From the NCBI RefSeq assembly GCF_009711225.1, contig NZ_WMIE01000001.1:186001-250000 (forward strand): a stretch of DNA of 64,000 nucleotides, written 5' to 3'. Below, piece by piece: positions 17,921 through 26,326 of the stretch. The translations under genes were made by a program, and so were the position numbers. Every line of letters starts with the position of its first letter. Position 1 is the stretch's first letter. The notes under the pieces are model-generated. The model had not been told where the DNA came from and did not search any database. It saw only the letters and a list, made by a program, of their open reading frames with translations. This stretch comes from Paracoccus aestuariivivens (GTDB taxonomy: Bacteria; Pseudomonadota; Alphaproteobacteria; Rhodobacterales; Rhodobacteraceae).

Positions 17921-18531
17921 TTTCGCCAATCCGTCTCGTATCCGTTGGCGTAAAGCGGCAAGCGCTCGAAGCCGATATCCCCGGGATAACGGGCCTGCTG
18001 ATCGGCATGGGTCCAGCGCCCGCGCGGAGCGGCATTGCGCTTGAGCCAGATGCCCCAGGTCTCCAGGGTGATGCGGCGCTGCGTCGTGCCCGTTCCGCCA
18101 TAAGGCATGCGCTGCATGGTTCCGGTGTATAGCGACATCGGCGATCCGATAGGGTCGCCGTACATCAACTCACCCCCGCCAGCGGTAAATCCTGCCATCG
18201 TCGCATTGGCGAAAAGCTGCAGATAGACAGTGACATCACGGTTGCGTACCCGCGCCTTGGCGTTCAGAGCCAACCCCAGCATTTCCGGCGTGGCAGCTAC
18301 GGTGAAGTCAACCTGCCGGGCCGAGGTCGAATAGCCGCTGGCGATCGGGCTGACCGCAATCAGGTCACCCAGACCCTTCCACCTGTGGCCCGCAACATCG
18401 AGATCACCGAAGCCTGTCCACCAACGCTGCGGCGAATCCAGAAAATCCATATGGACCAGCGCAGCCTGCGCAATGCTGCCGTTGCGCAAAACCTCGTCGG
18501 GAATTGCCAGAAGATCATCCCGCGCGGTCAT
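17917..18531 (-). CDS. Tail-tip/baseplate protein, unknown family
   Basis: The 204-aa product is joined by ATGA overlaps to the genes on both sides. The content is tail-like (HMDFLDSPQRWWTGFGDLD, TLETWGIWLKRN), with alternating strands and aromatic residues. It lies between the tape measure and the tail hub, where siphophages encode distal tail and hub-associated proteins. A distant relation to the GTA-type BR0599/DUF2163 proteins is possible but unproven. Confidence 0.7.
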   Translation of the reverse strand: MTARDDLLAIPDEVLRNGSIAQAALVHMDFLDSPQRWWTGFGDLDVAGHRWKGLGDLIAVSPIASGYSTSARQVDFTVAATPEMLGLALNAKARVRNRDVTVYLQLFANATMAGFTAGGGELMYGDPIGSPMSLYTGTMQRMPYGGTGTTQRRITLETWGIWLKRNAAPRGRWTHADQQARYPGDIGFERLPLYANGYETDWRK

Positions 18532-19214
18532 AGCGCCTCACGGAACTGCACCTGCACGGTGGGATAAAGCCCCTCATAATCATGCGGAATCGCCCCTGCA
18601 TCTTCATTGACCAGCCGCATCCTGCAGACTGGTCGGTTGATGTTGACGACAGCGCCCGCCGCGACAGCCTCCCGCAGCGGCGGATCGAAATGCACGGAAT
18701 AGCGCGGGCCGGTCTCGGTCTCGCGCGAGAGATCTACATAACGGACGCGGTGCAGGCGGTCGGCGATACTGAACAGATGCCCCGGTCTCAGCCCGAGCGT
18801 GTCGGGATAACGGACCTCGATCTCGGTCGCGCGCAAAGCTGCAGCCCGGTTGACCACGACATGCACCGACTCGCTATTCACGAAGCCGAAATGTTCCATG
18901 GTCTGGGCATCGCGCAGGTTGGCAATGGTGAAGAACGGCACGCGCTGGCCATTCGCATCCCGTGGCAGGTACTTGTCAAAGACCGGCACCAACGTGGTGC
19001 CGATCCGACCCTGCATCTGCGCAAGGAAAGCACTCCACTGCAGAGAGGCTGCCTCATTGTGCAGAATCAGAGTCAGCGATCCGGCCCAACGCCCGCGCAT
19101 GGTAGGTATGGTCGTATCGACACCGGAAATGCTTTCCTGCGGTTCCTGCGACAATCCGATCAAGGAAAACTCGGATCGCCGCAGCCCGGGAAGGTGCGGA
19201 AAGGTGACCTGCAT
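18528..19214 (-). CDS. Distal tail-like protein, unknown family
   Basis: The 228-aa product starts at 19214 in a TGATG junction with the tape measure gene; a TTG at 19217 would add one residue. It begins MQVTFPHLPGLRRSEFSL and is rich in beta strands and arginine. By position, directly after the tape measure, it would be the distal tail (Dit-like) or tail-completion protein. Confidence 0.7.
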   Translation of the reverse strand: MQVTFPHLPGLRRSEFSLIGLSQEPQESISGVDTTIPTMRGRWAGSLTLILHNEAASLQWSAFLAQMQGRIGTTLVPVFDKYLPRDANGQRVPFFTIANLRDAQTMEHFGFVNSESVHVVVNRAAALRATEIEVRYPDTLGLRPGHLFSIADRLHRVRYVDLSRETETGPRYSVHFDPPLREAVAAGAVVNINRPVCRMRLVNEDAGAIPHDYEGLYPTVQVQFREAL

Positions 19215-21520
19215 CAATACGCCATCTTTTCGTTGCGCCGGACATATTCCGGGGTCTTTGACAGGGTTCGCTGACTTTCCTGACGGATTGAGGCCTTAAT
19301 GGTTGCCAAGATCCGGCCGTCATCGGTCAAGGTCAGCTGCGATGCCTGCAATTCCGGTCGCAGCGCCCCACCGGCCTTCTGTGCCACGATCTTGGACAGG
19401 CCACCCGGAACGACATCCGAACCGCCCGGCAGCTTGACGATTTCACCGGAGCGTTCATTGATCTGCGCCCAGCCGCCGGAGAAGTTTTTCACGCCGTTGG
19501 CAAACCCCGGAATTGCGGGCAGGCCAGCGCCACGCAGCGCGCCTGCCAGAGCATCGCCACCGCCGCGGAAGAAGTTGCCCATACTGGCGAACAAGGAACC
19601 GCCACCACCAAAATTGGAGAAAGCGTTGTCCCATGCTGCCGCCGCGCGCATTTCGACCAGCTTGGCGACAATGTTAGCGAGCGCATCCTTGACGCTCATC
19701 GCGCCGGTGCTGACCTGCGTAAACACGTCCTTCATCGAATTGCGCCAGTCCAGGGTGCGCTGGTTTGCTTCATCAAGAGTGGCGTTCTGGCGGGTCAATG
19801 CCGCGATCTGCTGGCCGGTCGCGCTGGTCGCCGAGACCTGCGCCTCGCGCAGATTTTCCCAGACAGCCACTTCCGTTTCCGACATCCCGAACGTGCCTTT
19901 AAGCTTTTCGTTTTCTTCACGAAGGCGCTTCATCACATCCTGTAAGGGGGTTAGCTTCGCAGCGGCATTCTTGCCGGCCTCGCCAGCCTTGTCAGCCGCA
20001 CCGGCAACACCGGTATCTGAACCAAGAGCAGAAGCCGCTTCAGTCGCACTTTCCGAAACCGTCTTGTTGAGCGCCGCGAGTGACGTGAGCGGCGCGCTCG
20101 CCGCGTTCCAACTCGCGCTGAGCGTCTCTCCGGCTGCCCCCGCAGCATCGGATGCTTCGGACGAGGCCGCACTAAGTCCGGCAATAGCTTCTTGAAACGG
20201 CTCGGCAGTGCTCAGCGTCGTCCCGAAGATCGTGTTCATACCGGAGGCGATCTGCGACACAAACCATGCGAAGTTCGACAGCATGTCATGCAGAGCCGCG
20301 AAGAAGACGCTCTTCATTTTCTGAACGCCGCCACTCACCGCCGCCGGGACCATGTCAAAGGCGATGCCAATCCGATCGAAAACCTCGACCGCGATGTCCT
20401 TGAGCAAGCCAAAGGCCTCGCCCACCCCGCCTGCCGCGTCCACCAGATCAAGAAACTTCCCGACCAGATACCCTGCAGCCACGACGAGCGCACCGATCCC
20501 GGTGGAAATCAGCGCACCGCGCAACAGGATGAAACCGCGCGAAAGCGATTTTGCGGCTACTGCAGCTCGCGCCGCTGCAAGCGATTGCGCACCAAGTGCC
20601 ATTTCCAACGCAACTGACTGCGCCACCGCCGCGGTCATCGCCCTCACTGCCGTGACCCCGACAGCAACGGCATAGCGTGTCGCGAAGGCCGTCGCGACGA
20701 CGATCGCGATCCCCGCCAGCGTCCGCATCCCGCTGGAAATCGCGTCGGCATGCCGATGAAAGAACATGGCCGCCGAGGTCACTGCCGCCGCGAGCATCTT
20801 GATGACGGGCACGGCCTGCGCGCCGATGGTATTTTTCATGCCATCAACAGCCAGCCGCATGTCAGAGATCGCCGACTTCCCCTCGCGGAGAGATGCCAGC
20901 ATGGGGCCACTCAGGATTGCACCCATCTTCCCAGCGCGATCGCCGTATTCCTGCATCAACCTGCCGCCATTCTTCAGCAGTGGCAGCAGCAGGGTGCTGT
21001 CAGAGGCCATGGCCTCCATGTAGAAGGTAAAGTCCTGCTGGTTGACGTTGGCCTTTTCCAGCGACGACACATAAAGCTGCATTGCATCCGCACCCGAGAG
21101 GTTGCGGAACTGCTGTGCGGTGACACCTATTTTCGGGGCGATCTTCTCGAAGAAATCCGCCATCGGCCCGCCGCCCGTCTGGACGAAATCGCCGACTCGA
21201 TCGTTCACGTCCTTCAGGATATCGCCCAGCTTTTCTTGCTCGATACCTACCGATTTCGCACCCGCGCTCCAGCGCTGGAACTGCTCAGGCAGGGTATTGG
21301 CGACCTGCGACAGACGGTCGATCTCGGCACCTGCTTGCACTGCGCCCACACCCATCGCGGTCATCGCGGTTCCGAATGACGCAACCATGCCTGCGGCGAT
21401 TTTTCCAGCAGCCGCAGCGAAGCGGGTCAGCTTGCTGCTGGACTGGCTAAGACCGCGCGAGAACTGGGCGCTGTCGAGACCAAGATTGACGCGCAATGCG
21501 CCGATGACCGATGCGACCAT
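19214..21520 (-). CDS. Tail tape measure protein
   Basis: The 768-aa product sets tail length and is ejected with the DNA. It has the usual traits: Ala/Ser/Gly-rich helices, central hydrophobic segments (about residues 235-365, GIGALVVAAGYLVGKFLDLV), a coiled coil (DVMKRLREENEKLK, about 535-550) and a C-terminal glycine-rich motif region (PAIPGFANGVKNFSGGW). It follows the frameshifted tail-assembly chaperone genes, the standard order in siphophages. With roughly 0.15 nm per residue it predicts a tail of about 115 nm (inference). Confidence 0.93.
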   Translation of the reverse strand: MVASVIGALRVNLGLDSAQFSRGLSQSSSKLTRFAAAAGKIAAGMVASFGTAMTAMGVGAVQAGAEIDRLSQVANTLPEQFQRWSAGAKSVGIEQEKLGDILKDVNDRVGDFVQTGGGPMADFFEKIAPKIGVTAQQFRNLSGADAMQLYVSSLEKANVNQQDFTFYMEAMASDSTLLLPLLKNGGRLMQEYGDRAGKMGAILSGPMLASLREGKSAISDMRLAVDGMKNTIGAQAVPVIKMLAAAVTSAAMFFHRHADAISSGMRTLAGIAIVVATAFATRYAVAVGVTAVRAMTAAVAQSVALEMALGAQSLAAARAAVAAKSLSRGFILLRGALISTGIGALVVAAGYLVGKFLDLVDAAGGVGEAFGLLKDIAVEVFDRIGIAFDMVPAAVSGGVQKMKSVFFAALHDMLSNFAWFVSQIASGMNTIFGTTLSTAEPFQEAIAGLSAASSEASDAAGAAGETLSASWNAASAPLTSLAALNKTVSESATEAASALGSDTGVAGAADKAGEAGKNAAAKLTPLQDVMKRLREENEKLKGTFGMSETEVAVWENLREAQVSATSATGQQIAALTRQNATLDEANQRTLDWRNSMKDVFTQVSTGAMSVKDALANIVAKLVEMRAAAAWDNAFSNFGGGGSLFASMGNFFRGGGDALAGALRGAGLPAIPGFANGVKNFSGGWAQINERSGEIVKLPGGSDVVPGGLSKIVAQKAGGALRPELQASQLTLTDDGRILATIKASIRQESQRTLSKTPEYVRRNEKMAY

Positions 21521-21537
21521 GATCCACCTCAGGCATT

Positions 21538-21565
21538 AAAAAAGACCGGGCAGATCACTGCCCGG
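21538..21565 (-). terminator. Terminator-like hairpin at the end of the tail-assembly chaperone gene
   Basis: The 8-bp stem CCGGGCAG/CTGCCCGG (21546-21553 with 21558-21565) has a 4-nt loop and is followed on the minus strand by a T run (21538-21543). The stop codon of the chaperone extension (21555-21557) lies in the loop. It precedes the tape measure gene. Confidence 0.8.
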
Positions 21566-21869
21566 CATGACGGGCCAAGGCCCGGTCGATCCTGTCCCAT
21601 TCTGCGTGGAACATCTTTGCCCGCTCGGCACGATCAGGCTTTTCGCCCAGAAACTCCGGCAGCTGGATGACCCTTTCCAGATGGGGCAGCATCGCGCCGA
21701 ACCAGACCAGCTCACGATCGCGCCGGTCACGCAGATCCGCACCTTCCATTTCCAGATGCAGCAGCCGGGGCGTCAGATCCCAGAAGCGGGCGGGATCAAG
21801 GCCGAGGCGCAGATACTGCCGATAGGCCGCCCCGATATCTAGCGCCGACGCGGCTTCGGCGCTTTCGGC
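21555..21869 (-). CDS. Tail assembly chaperone, frameshift extension (lambda T-like part of GT)
   Basis: This frame is open through the end of the upstream chaperone gene but has no start codon near its beginning; its first ATG (21749) lies well inside. It is exactly the -1 frame relative to the gene ending at 21839. From 21869 it encodes 104 residues, including DIGAAYRQYLRLGLDPARFW and LTPRLLHLEMEGADL, an FW..TPREL-type pattern known in phage tail-assembly chaperones. I infer that it is made only as a fusion (108 + 104 = 212 aa) by slippage at GGGAAAG (21875 to 21869). Fusion of this kind recruits tail tube subunits onto the tape measure in lambda. Confidence 0.85.
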   Translation of the reverse strand, partial: AESAEAASALDIGAAYRQYLRLGLDPARFWDLTPRLLHLEMEGADLRDRRDRELVWFGAMLPHLERVIQLPEFLGEKPDRAERAKMFHAEWDRIDRALARHAGQ

Positions 21870-22192
21870 TTTCCCGCGGGCTCAGGATCCGCGTCAGGGC
21901 TGCTTTCCGTCATCAAGCGATCAAACGCGCCTTCATTCTGGGCCAGAAGATCATCCACCAACCATCTGTCAGCCACATCGGCATGATGGCGCTGCAAGGC
22001 ACCAAGGAACATGGCCTGCACAATCTTGAGCGGCGGCATCCAGTTTTCCGGAGCATCAGCCGGAGCCTCCAGCTGATTGAAGAAGTCGTTGCCGAATTCC
22101 GCCTGCAGATCGGCCAGAACGCTCATACCCAATGACAGACGATAGTCCTCGCCGTTTGCCTTCAGGCGCAGGTCACCACGAATATTTGCCAT
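21839..22192 (-). CDS. Tail assembly chaperone (lambda G-like part)
   Basis: The 117-aa product begins MANIRGDLRLKANGEDYRLS and contains LGMSVLADLQAEFG, resembling the small chaperone/GTA-associated protein placed between the tail tube and tape measure in alphaproteobacterial siphophages. It ends in a lysine/arginine/proline tail (KPKAPKPRRR). The slippery heptamer lies at codons for GK, residues 107-108. The gene starts 3 bp after the tail tube stop. Most ribosomes should end here; a minority would shift into the extension. Confidence 0.85.
   Translation of the reverse strand: MANIRGDLRLKANGEDYRLSLGMSVLADLQAEFGNDFFNQLEAPADAPENWMPPLKIVQAMFLGALQRHHADVADRWLVDDLLAQNEGAFDRLMTESSPDADPEPAGKPKAPKPRRR
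21869..21875 (-). other. Programmed -1 frameshift site GGGAAAG
   Basis: On the minus strand the bases read G GGA AAG in the zero frame, the same heptamer used for the lambda G/GT shift. Slippage by -1 enters the open frame that ends at 21555. It is placed in the last tenth of the first gene, as in other tail-chaperone pairs. This is a sequence-based inference. Confidence 0.8.
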
Positions 22193-22194
22193 GA

Positions 22195-22671
22195 TCAGCC
22201 ACCCACCGGCGGCACGACACGCGGGTTCGGCGTGACGCGGTTGAATATCTTGAATGCCACGGTGGACATGCGCTTTTCGCCGACCGCCCCGGTCGGCGTG
22301 AAGGCGTTGACATAGCCACGATAGGTGCGGCGCAGCCCGGCGACGACCATTTCAACCAGGATATGTTCTTCGGTCCCGGCTTCGGTCAACCCAGCCAACT
22401 CATCCAGCATGGTGTCGCCCTCATCAGCGGCCCAAAGCTGTTTGTCGATCGAGTAATCCGCTGCGGCCATCAGACCCGGCTTGGTCTCGCGCGAGCGGCC
22501 CGGCGATTGCTGGTGCGTGACGTCCTGATCCTCAGGGGCACGCTCAGGCATCGGCAGGGTCTCGACGCCGAAAATCTGGGTGAAGGTGGCTGTGGTGCTG
22601 CCAGCAGCGAAGCGACCGATCCACAACTGATCGTCCCAGCTGACATCGGCCTCTGAACGGCGTTCAGGCAT
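22195..22671 (-). CDS. Major tail tube protein
   Basis: The 158-aa product starts at 22671 with GGAG about 8 nt upstream, overlapping the previous gene by 8 bp. The content fits a siphophage tube subunit: DDQLWIGRFAAGSTTATFTQ at the start and conserved-looking strands HILVEMVVAGLRRTYRGYV. It is placed after neck genes and before the tail-assembly chaperones. It polymerises into the tail tube. Confidence 0.82.
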   Translation of the reverse strand: MPERRSEADVSWDDQLWIGRFAAGSTTATFTQIFGVETLPMPERAPEDQDVTHQQSPGRSRETKPGLMAAADYSIDKQLWAADEGDTMLDELAGLTEAGTEEHILVEMVVAGLRRTYRGYVNAFTPTGAVGEKRMSTVAFKIFNRVTPNPRVVPPVGG

Positions 22672-23053
22672 TGGCGTTTCTCCAGTTCGTGATGAAGTCC
22701 ATCGAAATCCAGTACGGGCGGTCCACCGCCTGCTGGTTTTTGTTGCTGCGTTGCTGCGACAGCGAGATGAGACGAAAGCCGCCGGCGCGATAGCCGTGCA
22801 GCACATCTCGCACCGCCCGTGCCACAATCGTCGCGCCGCCGAAGGTCAGATCGTAAACATCGACCTGTACCCGACCCTGCCACAGACCGTCCGGCCCCTG
22901 CTGGGTCAGACCATCGACATTATCGATCAGATGCAGCGCGATTGCGGGCGGTCGAGCGCCTTGCGGCACCTCACCCCAATTGATGTTTGCAGGCGCAACC
23001 AGCGCCATCACCGCTGATGAAGTCGTCAGCAACGCGCGAAACTCTTCTTCCAT
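22664..23053 (-). CDS. Tail completion/terminator protein, DUF3168-like
   Basis: The 129-aa product starts at 23053 (MEEEFRALL). The pattern EEEFRALLTTSSAVMALVAP...GRVQVDVYDLTFGGA matches the DUF3168 family of neck/tail-completion proteins, which cap the tail tube at the head end. It overlaps the tail tube gene by 8 bp and follows the HK97 gp10-like gene by 5 bp. Confidence 0.82.
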   Translation of the reverse strand: MEEEFRALLTTSSAVMALVAPANINWGEVPQGARPPAIALHLIDNVDGLTQQGPDGLWQGRVQVDVYDLTFGGATIVARAVRDVLHGYRAGGFRLISLSQQRSNKNQQAVDRPYWISMDFITNWRNANA

Positions 23054-23058
23054 CGCGC

Positions 23059-23574
23059 TCAAGCCTCCCAGCCGTTCCGTTTCGCCTGACGCTTGATTGC
23101 CGCCTCGATCTCCGCCCATAGAAGCGGCGCGAGCCTGTCGACGGTCGGCCGAGCCTCCGCATCGAAAGCGGGCCGCATGAACGGCTGGGGCGCCGTGCCC
23201 GGATGTTGCGCGCCAGCAAACACGCCGCCGACGATATGCGGCTCGGTGCCGAATTCGACCAGATGGCCATGACGCCCCCCTGCGCCCAGTTTGTAGGAAG
23301 GACCGACAAACAGCTCGATGGAAGACCGCTCATCAGCCGTAAGCTTGCGGTGCTTGCTCTTCTGGCTCTTATTCAGCAGGCCGCCGATGATGACGGAATC
23401 GCGCAACTCGCCATCATCGACCGGCGCCAGTGACTTCGCCATGTCGCGCATCGGCCCAGCAGCCTTACGCAGGGATTTCCGCAGAACGGAGCGATTCACC
23501 GACTTGGAGAGGTTGTCTAATGCCTTCTCCAGATCAGCCAGCCCCTGAATATTCATCCGCGACGAATTTGCCAT
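23059..23574 (-). CDS. HK97 gp10-like neck protein
   Basis: The 171-aa product starts at 23574 in a TGATG overlap with the previous gene. It begins MANSSRMNIQGLADLEKALD and continues with RKSLRKAAGPMRDMAKSLAP and GDGELRDS-like VDDGELRDSV, then FGTEPH and PQPFMRPAF, all features of the HK97 gp10/tail-component family. It joins head to tail. Confidence 0.88.
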   Translation of the reverse strand: MANSSRMNIQGLADLEKALDNLSKSVNRSVLRKSLRKAAGPMRDMAKSLAPVDDGELRDSVIIGGLLNKSQKSKHRKLTADERSSIELFVGPSYKLGAGGRHGHLVEFGTEPHIVGGVFAGAQHPGTAPQPFMRPAFDAEARPTVDRLAPLLWAEIEAAIKRQAKRNGWEA

Positions 23575-23915
23575 CAATCCACCCTTGCGGTTGCGGTGAT
23601 TTCCAGAAGGTTGCGGCGGCCGAGATCGTGAACCCCGGCGATGTCATAGACTGCCCCGCGCCAGACCAGCCGATCCGTTGCAGTGATCCCGCGCGAGAAA
23701 GCGCCAGACCGGATCACGAAACGACAGGTCCGGCTGGCCTCGACCCATCCTGCAGCCGCCCGCTCTGCCTCGGACAGAAACTCGACTCCGGCCCAAACCG
23801 GCGGCCCATGATTGTCCGATGCCGGATTGGCGGCATTCCAGACCCGATCCGCGCTGAAGCCGTCATCCCTGATGCGGGCGCGGCGGAACTGGATCCGCTG
23901 ATCAAGCCTTGCCAT
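23574..23915 (-). CDS. Head closure protein (SPP1 gp16/HK97 gp7 type)
   Basis: The 113-aa product begins MARLDQRIQFRRARI, the usual start of phage head-tail adaptor/head-closure proteins, and ends with a beta region (RLVWRGAVYDIAGVHDLG) typical of the family. Head closure proteins stop DNA leaking from the filled capsid. Its ATG at 23915 overlaps the stop of the connector gene by one base. Confidence 0.88.
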   Translation of the reverse strand: MARLDQRIQFRRARIRDDGFSADRVWNAANPASDNHGPPVWAGVEFLSEAERAAAGWVEASRTCRFVIRSGAFSRGITATDRLVWRGAVYDIAGVHDLGRRNLLEITATARVD

Positions 23916-24418
23916 CAGCGCACCTCGCATGGGCGGCGGTACCGCGACTGCCGCATGATCTGGTGAAATCCGAAGCTCAGCGACGGTCGGGTATAGGCTT
24001 CCTCTACGGTGATGTCCGAGGCGTGCCATTCCTTGACCAGAAGGATGATGGCACGGCGCAGGCGGTCCGGGATGGTACGTGGATCGGCATGACCGACCCG
24101 CACCTGCAATGTGTCACCGACATAGTCTTCGCGGATGAACCGTGGCTCATTGAAGGGGCGAACCAACCGCCCGCTGGTCACCCCGACCAGCTCGATCGCC
24201 GGTGCGCAGGGCAGCCAGAATTCCGACCAGCAACCCTCGGGCAGATCGATCTCGACCACACGTGGTTGAATCGGATGATTGGTCGCCGTTTCGATCACAT
24301 CGGTCGCAGCGGCGATCAGCTGGTCAAAGACCATGGCGTCGGCTTCGTCGAAATGAAGCTGCTCGGCCAACTCCTTGACGGTGACCGGCAGATCGTCCGG
24401 CGCGTCGATGATGCGCAT
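23915..24418 (-). CDS. Head-tail connector protein (gp6-like)
   Basis: The 167-aa product has an alpha-helical N-terminal part (VTVKELAEQLHFDEADAM, DQLIAAATDVIETATNHPI) with the TGxx-type connector pattern and a C-terminal RRAIILLVKEWHASDI helix, as in HK97 gp6. It forms a ring below the portal. It lies between the small capsid-linked gene and head closure, as expected. Confidence 0.88.
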   Translation of the reverse strand: MRIIDAPDDLPVTVKELAEQLHFDEADAMVFDQLIAAATDVIETATNHPIQPRVVEIDLPEGCWSEFWLPCAPAIELVGVTSGRLVRPFNEPRFIREDYVGDTLQVRVGHADPRTIPDRLRRAIILLVKEWHASDITVEEAYTRPSLSFGFHQIMRQSRYRRPCEVR

Positions 24419-24424
24419 GACCGA

Positions 24425-24871
24425 TCAGCGGCCTTGCTTGGGCAGAACCGCCTTGCCGGTTGCAGCCGGTTCCGCCTTGGCCTCGGTGACCACGCCATCG
24501 GCATCGACCACCTCTGCAGGCTCCGTGGGCGCGGCCACGGGATCAACCTTCAGTGCGGCCTCGCGCCGGTCCAGATCCAAGGCGCGCGCTTCCAGATCAG
24601 CTTCGCGGGCAGCAAGATCCGCCTCGCGGTCAATGAGGTCCTGCGCGGCGCGTTCGATTTCGGCACTGGCCTCCTTGAAGGCATCGGTGTCGCGCGGATC
24701 GATCAAGATGGAGGCGATCACGCGATCACCAGCCTCGGGCTGATCGGGGGCTTTTTCGGCAATTCCCTGGTCGATCAGCGCCTCGGCCTGATCGGCATCG
24801 AACCCGGCAATTTCTCCGGCATTGTAGCGCGACCAACCGCGCAGAAAGGTCAGGGCAATTTTCCGTGCCAT
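24425..24871 (-). CDS. Hypothetical head-region protein with coiled coil
   Basis: The 148-aa product begins MARKIALTFLRGWSRYNAGE. Residues about 60-110 form a Glu/Arg/Ala heptad helix (LIDREADLAAREADLEARAL), and the rest is Ala/Pro-rich. Small proteins with a similar RYNAGEIAGF opening are found between capsid and connector genes in related phages. Decoration or assembly roles are possible; none is proven. Confidence 0.7.
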   Translation of the reverse strand: MARKIALTFLRGWSRYNAGEIAGFDADQAEALIDQGIAEKAPDQPEAGDRVIASILIDPRDTDAFKEASAEIERAAQDLIDREADLAAREADLEARALDLDRREAALKVDPVAAPTEPAEVVDADGVVTEAKAEPAATGKAVLPKQGR

Positions 24872-24896
24872 GCATGCAGTTCCACAAATGAGGGGG

Positions 24897-24924
24897 AAAA
24901 GGCGCGGGCGATATCACCCGCGCC
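24897..24924 (-). terminator. Terminator-like hairpin after the capsid gene
   Basis: The 8-bp stem GGCGCGGG/CCCGCGCC (24901-24908 with 24917-24924) lies just after the capsid stop and is followed by TTTT on the minus strand. It could limit readthrough from the highly expressed capsid gene. Confidence 0.85.
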
Positions 24925-24929
24925 AGGGA

Positions 24930-26246
24930 TCAGAGCGACCAGCCCTTGGCGTTGAAGCCCGCAAAGGCCACGTCATGCTCGAGGGCGAAGTCATGCTCGG
25001 AGATCGCGCGCATCAGGGTCAGGTCGTTCTGGAACGCGCTGATCCAGTTGGTGCCATCGTAGTAGCTGGCGCTGGAGTCCACAGTCAGCGTCAGATCCAT
25101 GCTGTCGCCAATCATCGCCTCCGAGAACTCGCCGAAATAGATTTCGGTCTCATCCGCCGCTGTGGCGAGGTTGTTCGCGATCTGCGACGTGGTGTGGATC
25201 GGTGCGCCCAGCAGCCGCCCACTGGCCTCGATCGACGGGAACAGCGGATTGCCGTTCGCATCCTTGAGCGAGGCGAGGAAGCTCTTGGCCGAGGCGCGCA
25301 TGATCCAGCCGGGATTGGTCAATGTCACATTAGCGTCCTCGACGCGCGAGACAACGCGGCGCAGCGCGACCTCGGCTGCAGCCGCCGTCGCAGCAACGCC
25401 CGAGTTCAGGGCGGCGGTCCAGTTTCCGGCCACCAGCCAGTTGCGAATGCCCCTCGGCGTATTCGCGGTGCCATCGCCACGGATGAAGGCCAGATCCTCG
25501 CGTTGCGCCATGACCTTCAAGAGGTCGTCACGCACCATCTGGGCCATGGCAAAGCTGGAATGGCGCAGCAGGGAATTGCCGACCGGAACCAGACCGGTCA
25601 GCTTCTTGAACGACTGATCCAGCTTGTCGAAGGTCGGCTCGCTCGCACCGATCTGGCCGTTTTCAGCCGTATAGCTGGCCGTCGCCGAGGCCAGCTGCTT
25701 GGCGTGACGAACCTGTCCGGCGGGCATCGGGAAGGTGCGGGCACCGGCAGCGCGCACGACGACGCGCGGGCGCAGCAATTCGATCAGTTCCGCCGCCATC
25801 GGGCGCGGCACCGTTACGCCGCCTGCGGCATCGGTCGCACCGGAAAGTGCCGCCGAGATGCCCGAATGACCCTCGGCATCGAGATAGGCCACGGCCTTGT
25901 CACGATCGCCTTTGTTGCGGGCCAAGGCATGGACGACGAAGCCGAGGGCGACGCCCTTCTCGGCCGGGTTGTGCGGTTGAGCCGGACGGGACGCGCCGGG
26001 CTGGTTGCCTTGATCGCCCACGGCAGCGGCAGCGGCGGCCGCCTCGGCAGATTCGGCCCGCTTCACGCTTGCGTTCAACTGATCGAAGCTAGCCTGCGCT
26101 TTCTCAAAATCCGCGACGGCAGCGATATGGGCCTCGGCATCGGTCGCAGTGCCTGCGTCTTCCAGTGCGGTGATCGCATCGGCGGCGGCCTGCAGGGCGG
26201 TGGCAGCGGCCTTGCGGTCGCGGCGGAGGTCGTCAAGTTTCGCCAT
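24930..26246 (-). CDS. Major capsid protein, HK97 fold
   Basis: The 438-aa product has an N-terminal coiled-coil scaffold domain (about residues 1-85, RRDRKAAATALQAAADAI), likely removed by the S49 protease next door. The HK97 body follows (GGVTVPRPMAAELIELLRP, KKLTGLVPVGNSLLRHS, DLAFIRGDGTANTPRGI, LLGAPIHTTSQI) with the conserved order of E-loop and P-domain motifs. It ends with AGFNAKGWSL. Covalent cross-linking cannot be judged by eye. Confidence 0.95.
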   Translation of the reverse strand: MAKLDDLRRDRKAAATALQAAADAITALEDAGTATDAEAHIAAVADFEKAQASFDQLNASVKRAESAEAAAAAAAVGDQGNQPGASRPAQPHNPAEKGVALGFVVHALARNKGDRDKAVAYLDAEGHSGISAALSGATDAAGGVTVPRPMAAELIELLRPRVVVRAAGARTFPMPAGQVRHAKQLASATASYTAENGQIGASEPTFDKLDQSFKKLTGLVPVGNSLLRHSSFAMAQMVRDDLLKVMAQREDLAFIRGDGTANTPRGIRNWLVAGNWTAALNSGVAATAAAAEVALRRVVSRVEDANVTLTNPGWIMRASAKSFLASLKDANGNPLFPSIEASGRLLGAPIHTTSQIANNLATAADETEIYFGEFSEAMIGDSMDLTLTVDSSASYYDGTNWISAFQNDLTLMRAISEHDFALEHDVAFAGFNAKGWSL

Positions 26247-26261
26247 CGGGCGTCTCCTATG

Positions 26262-26286
26262 AAAAAGCCGCGCTCGATGGCGCGGC
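26262..26286 (-). terminator. Terminator-like hairpin between protease and capsid genes
   Basis: The 7-bp stem GCCGCGC/GCGCGGC (26267-26273 with 26280-26286) is followed by TTTTT on the minus strand, 15 bp before the capsid ATG. Confidence 0.8.
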
Positions 26287-26326
26287 CGGGAACCCCTGCC
26301 GCGACCGGCAGGTGGGGGAACTGATG

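Noticed and set aside
24870-26324. Open frame of 484 codons opposite the capsid gene
   Set aside because: The capsid frame matches HK97 motifs throughout; this one does not match anything.
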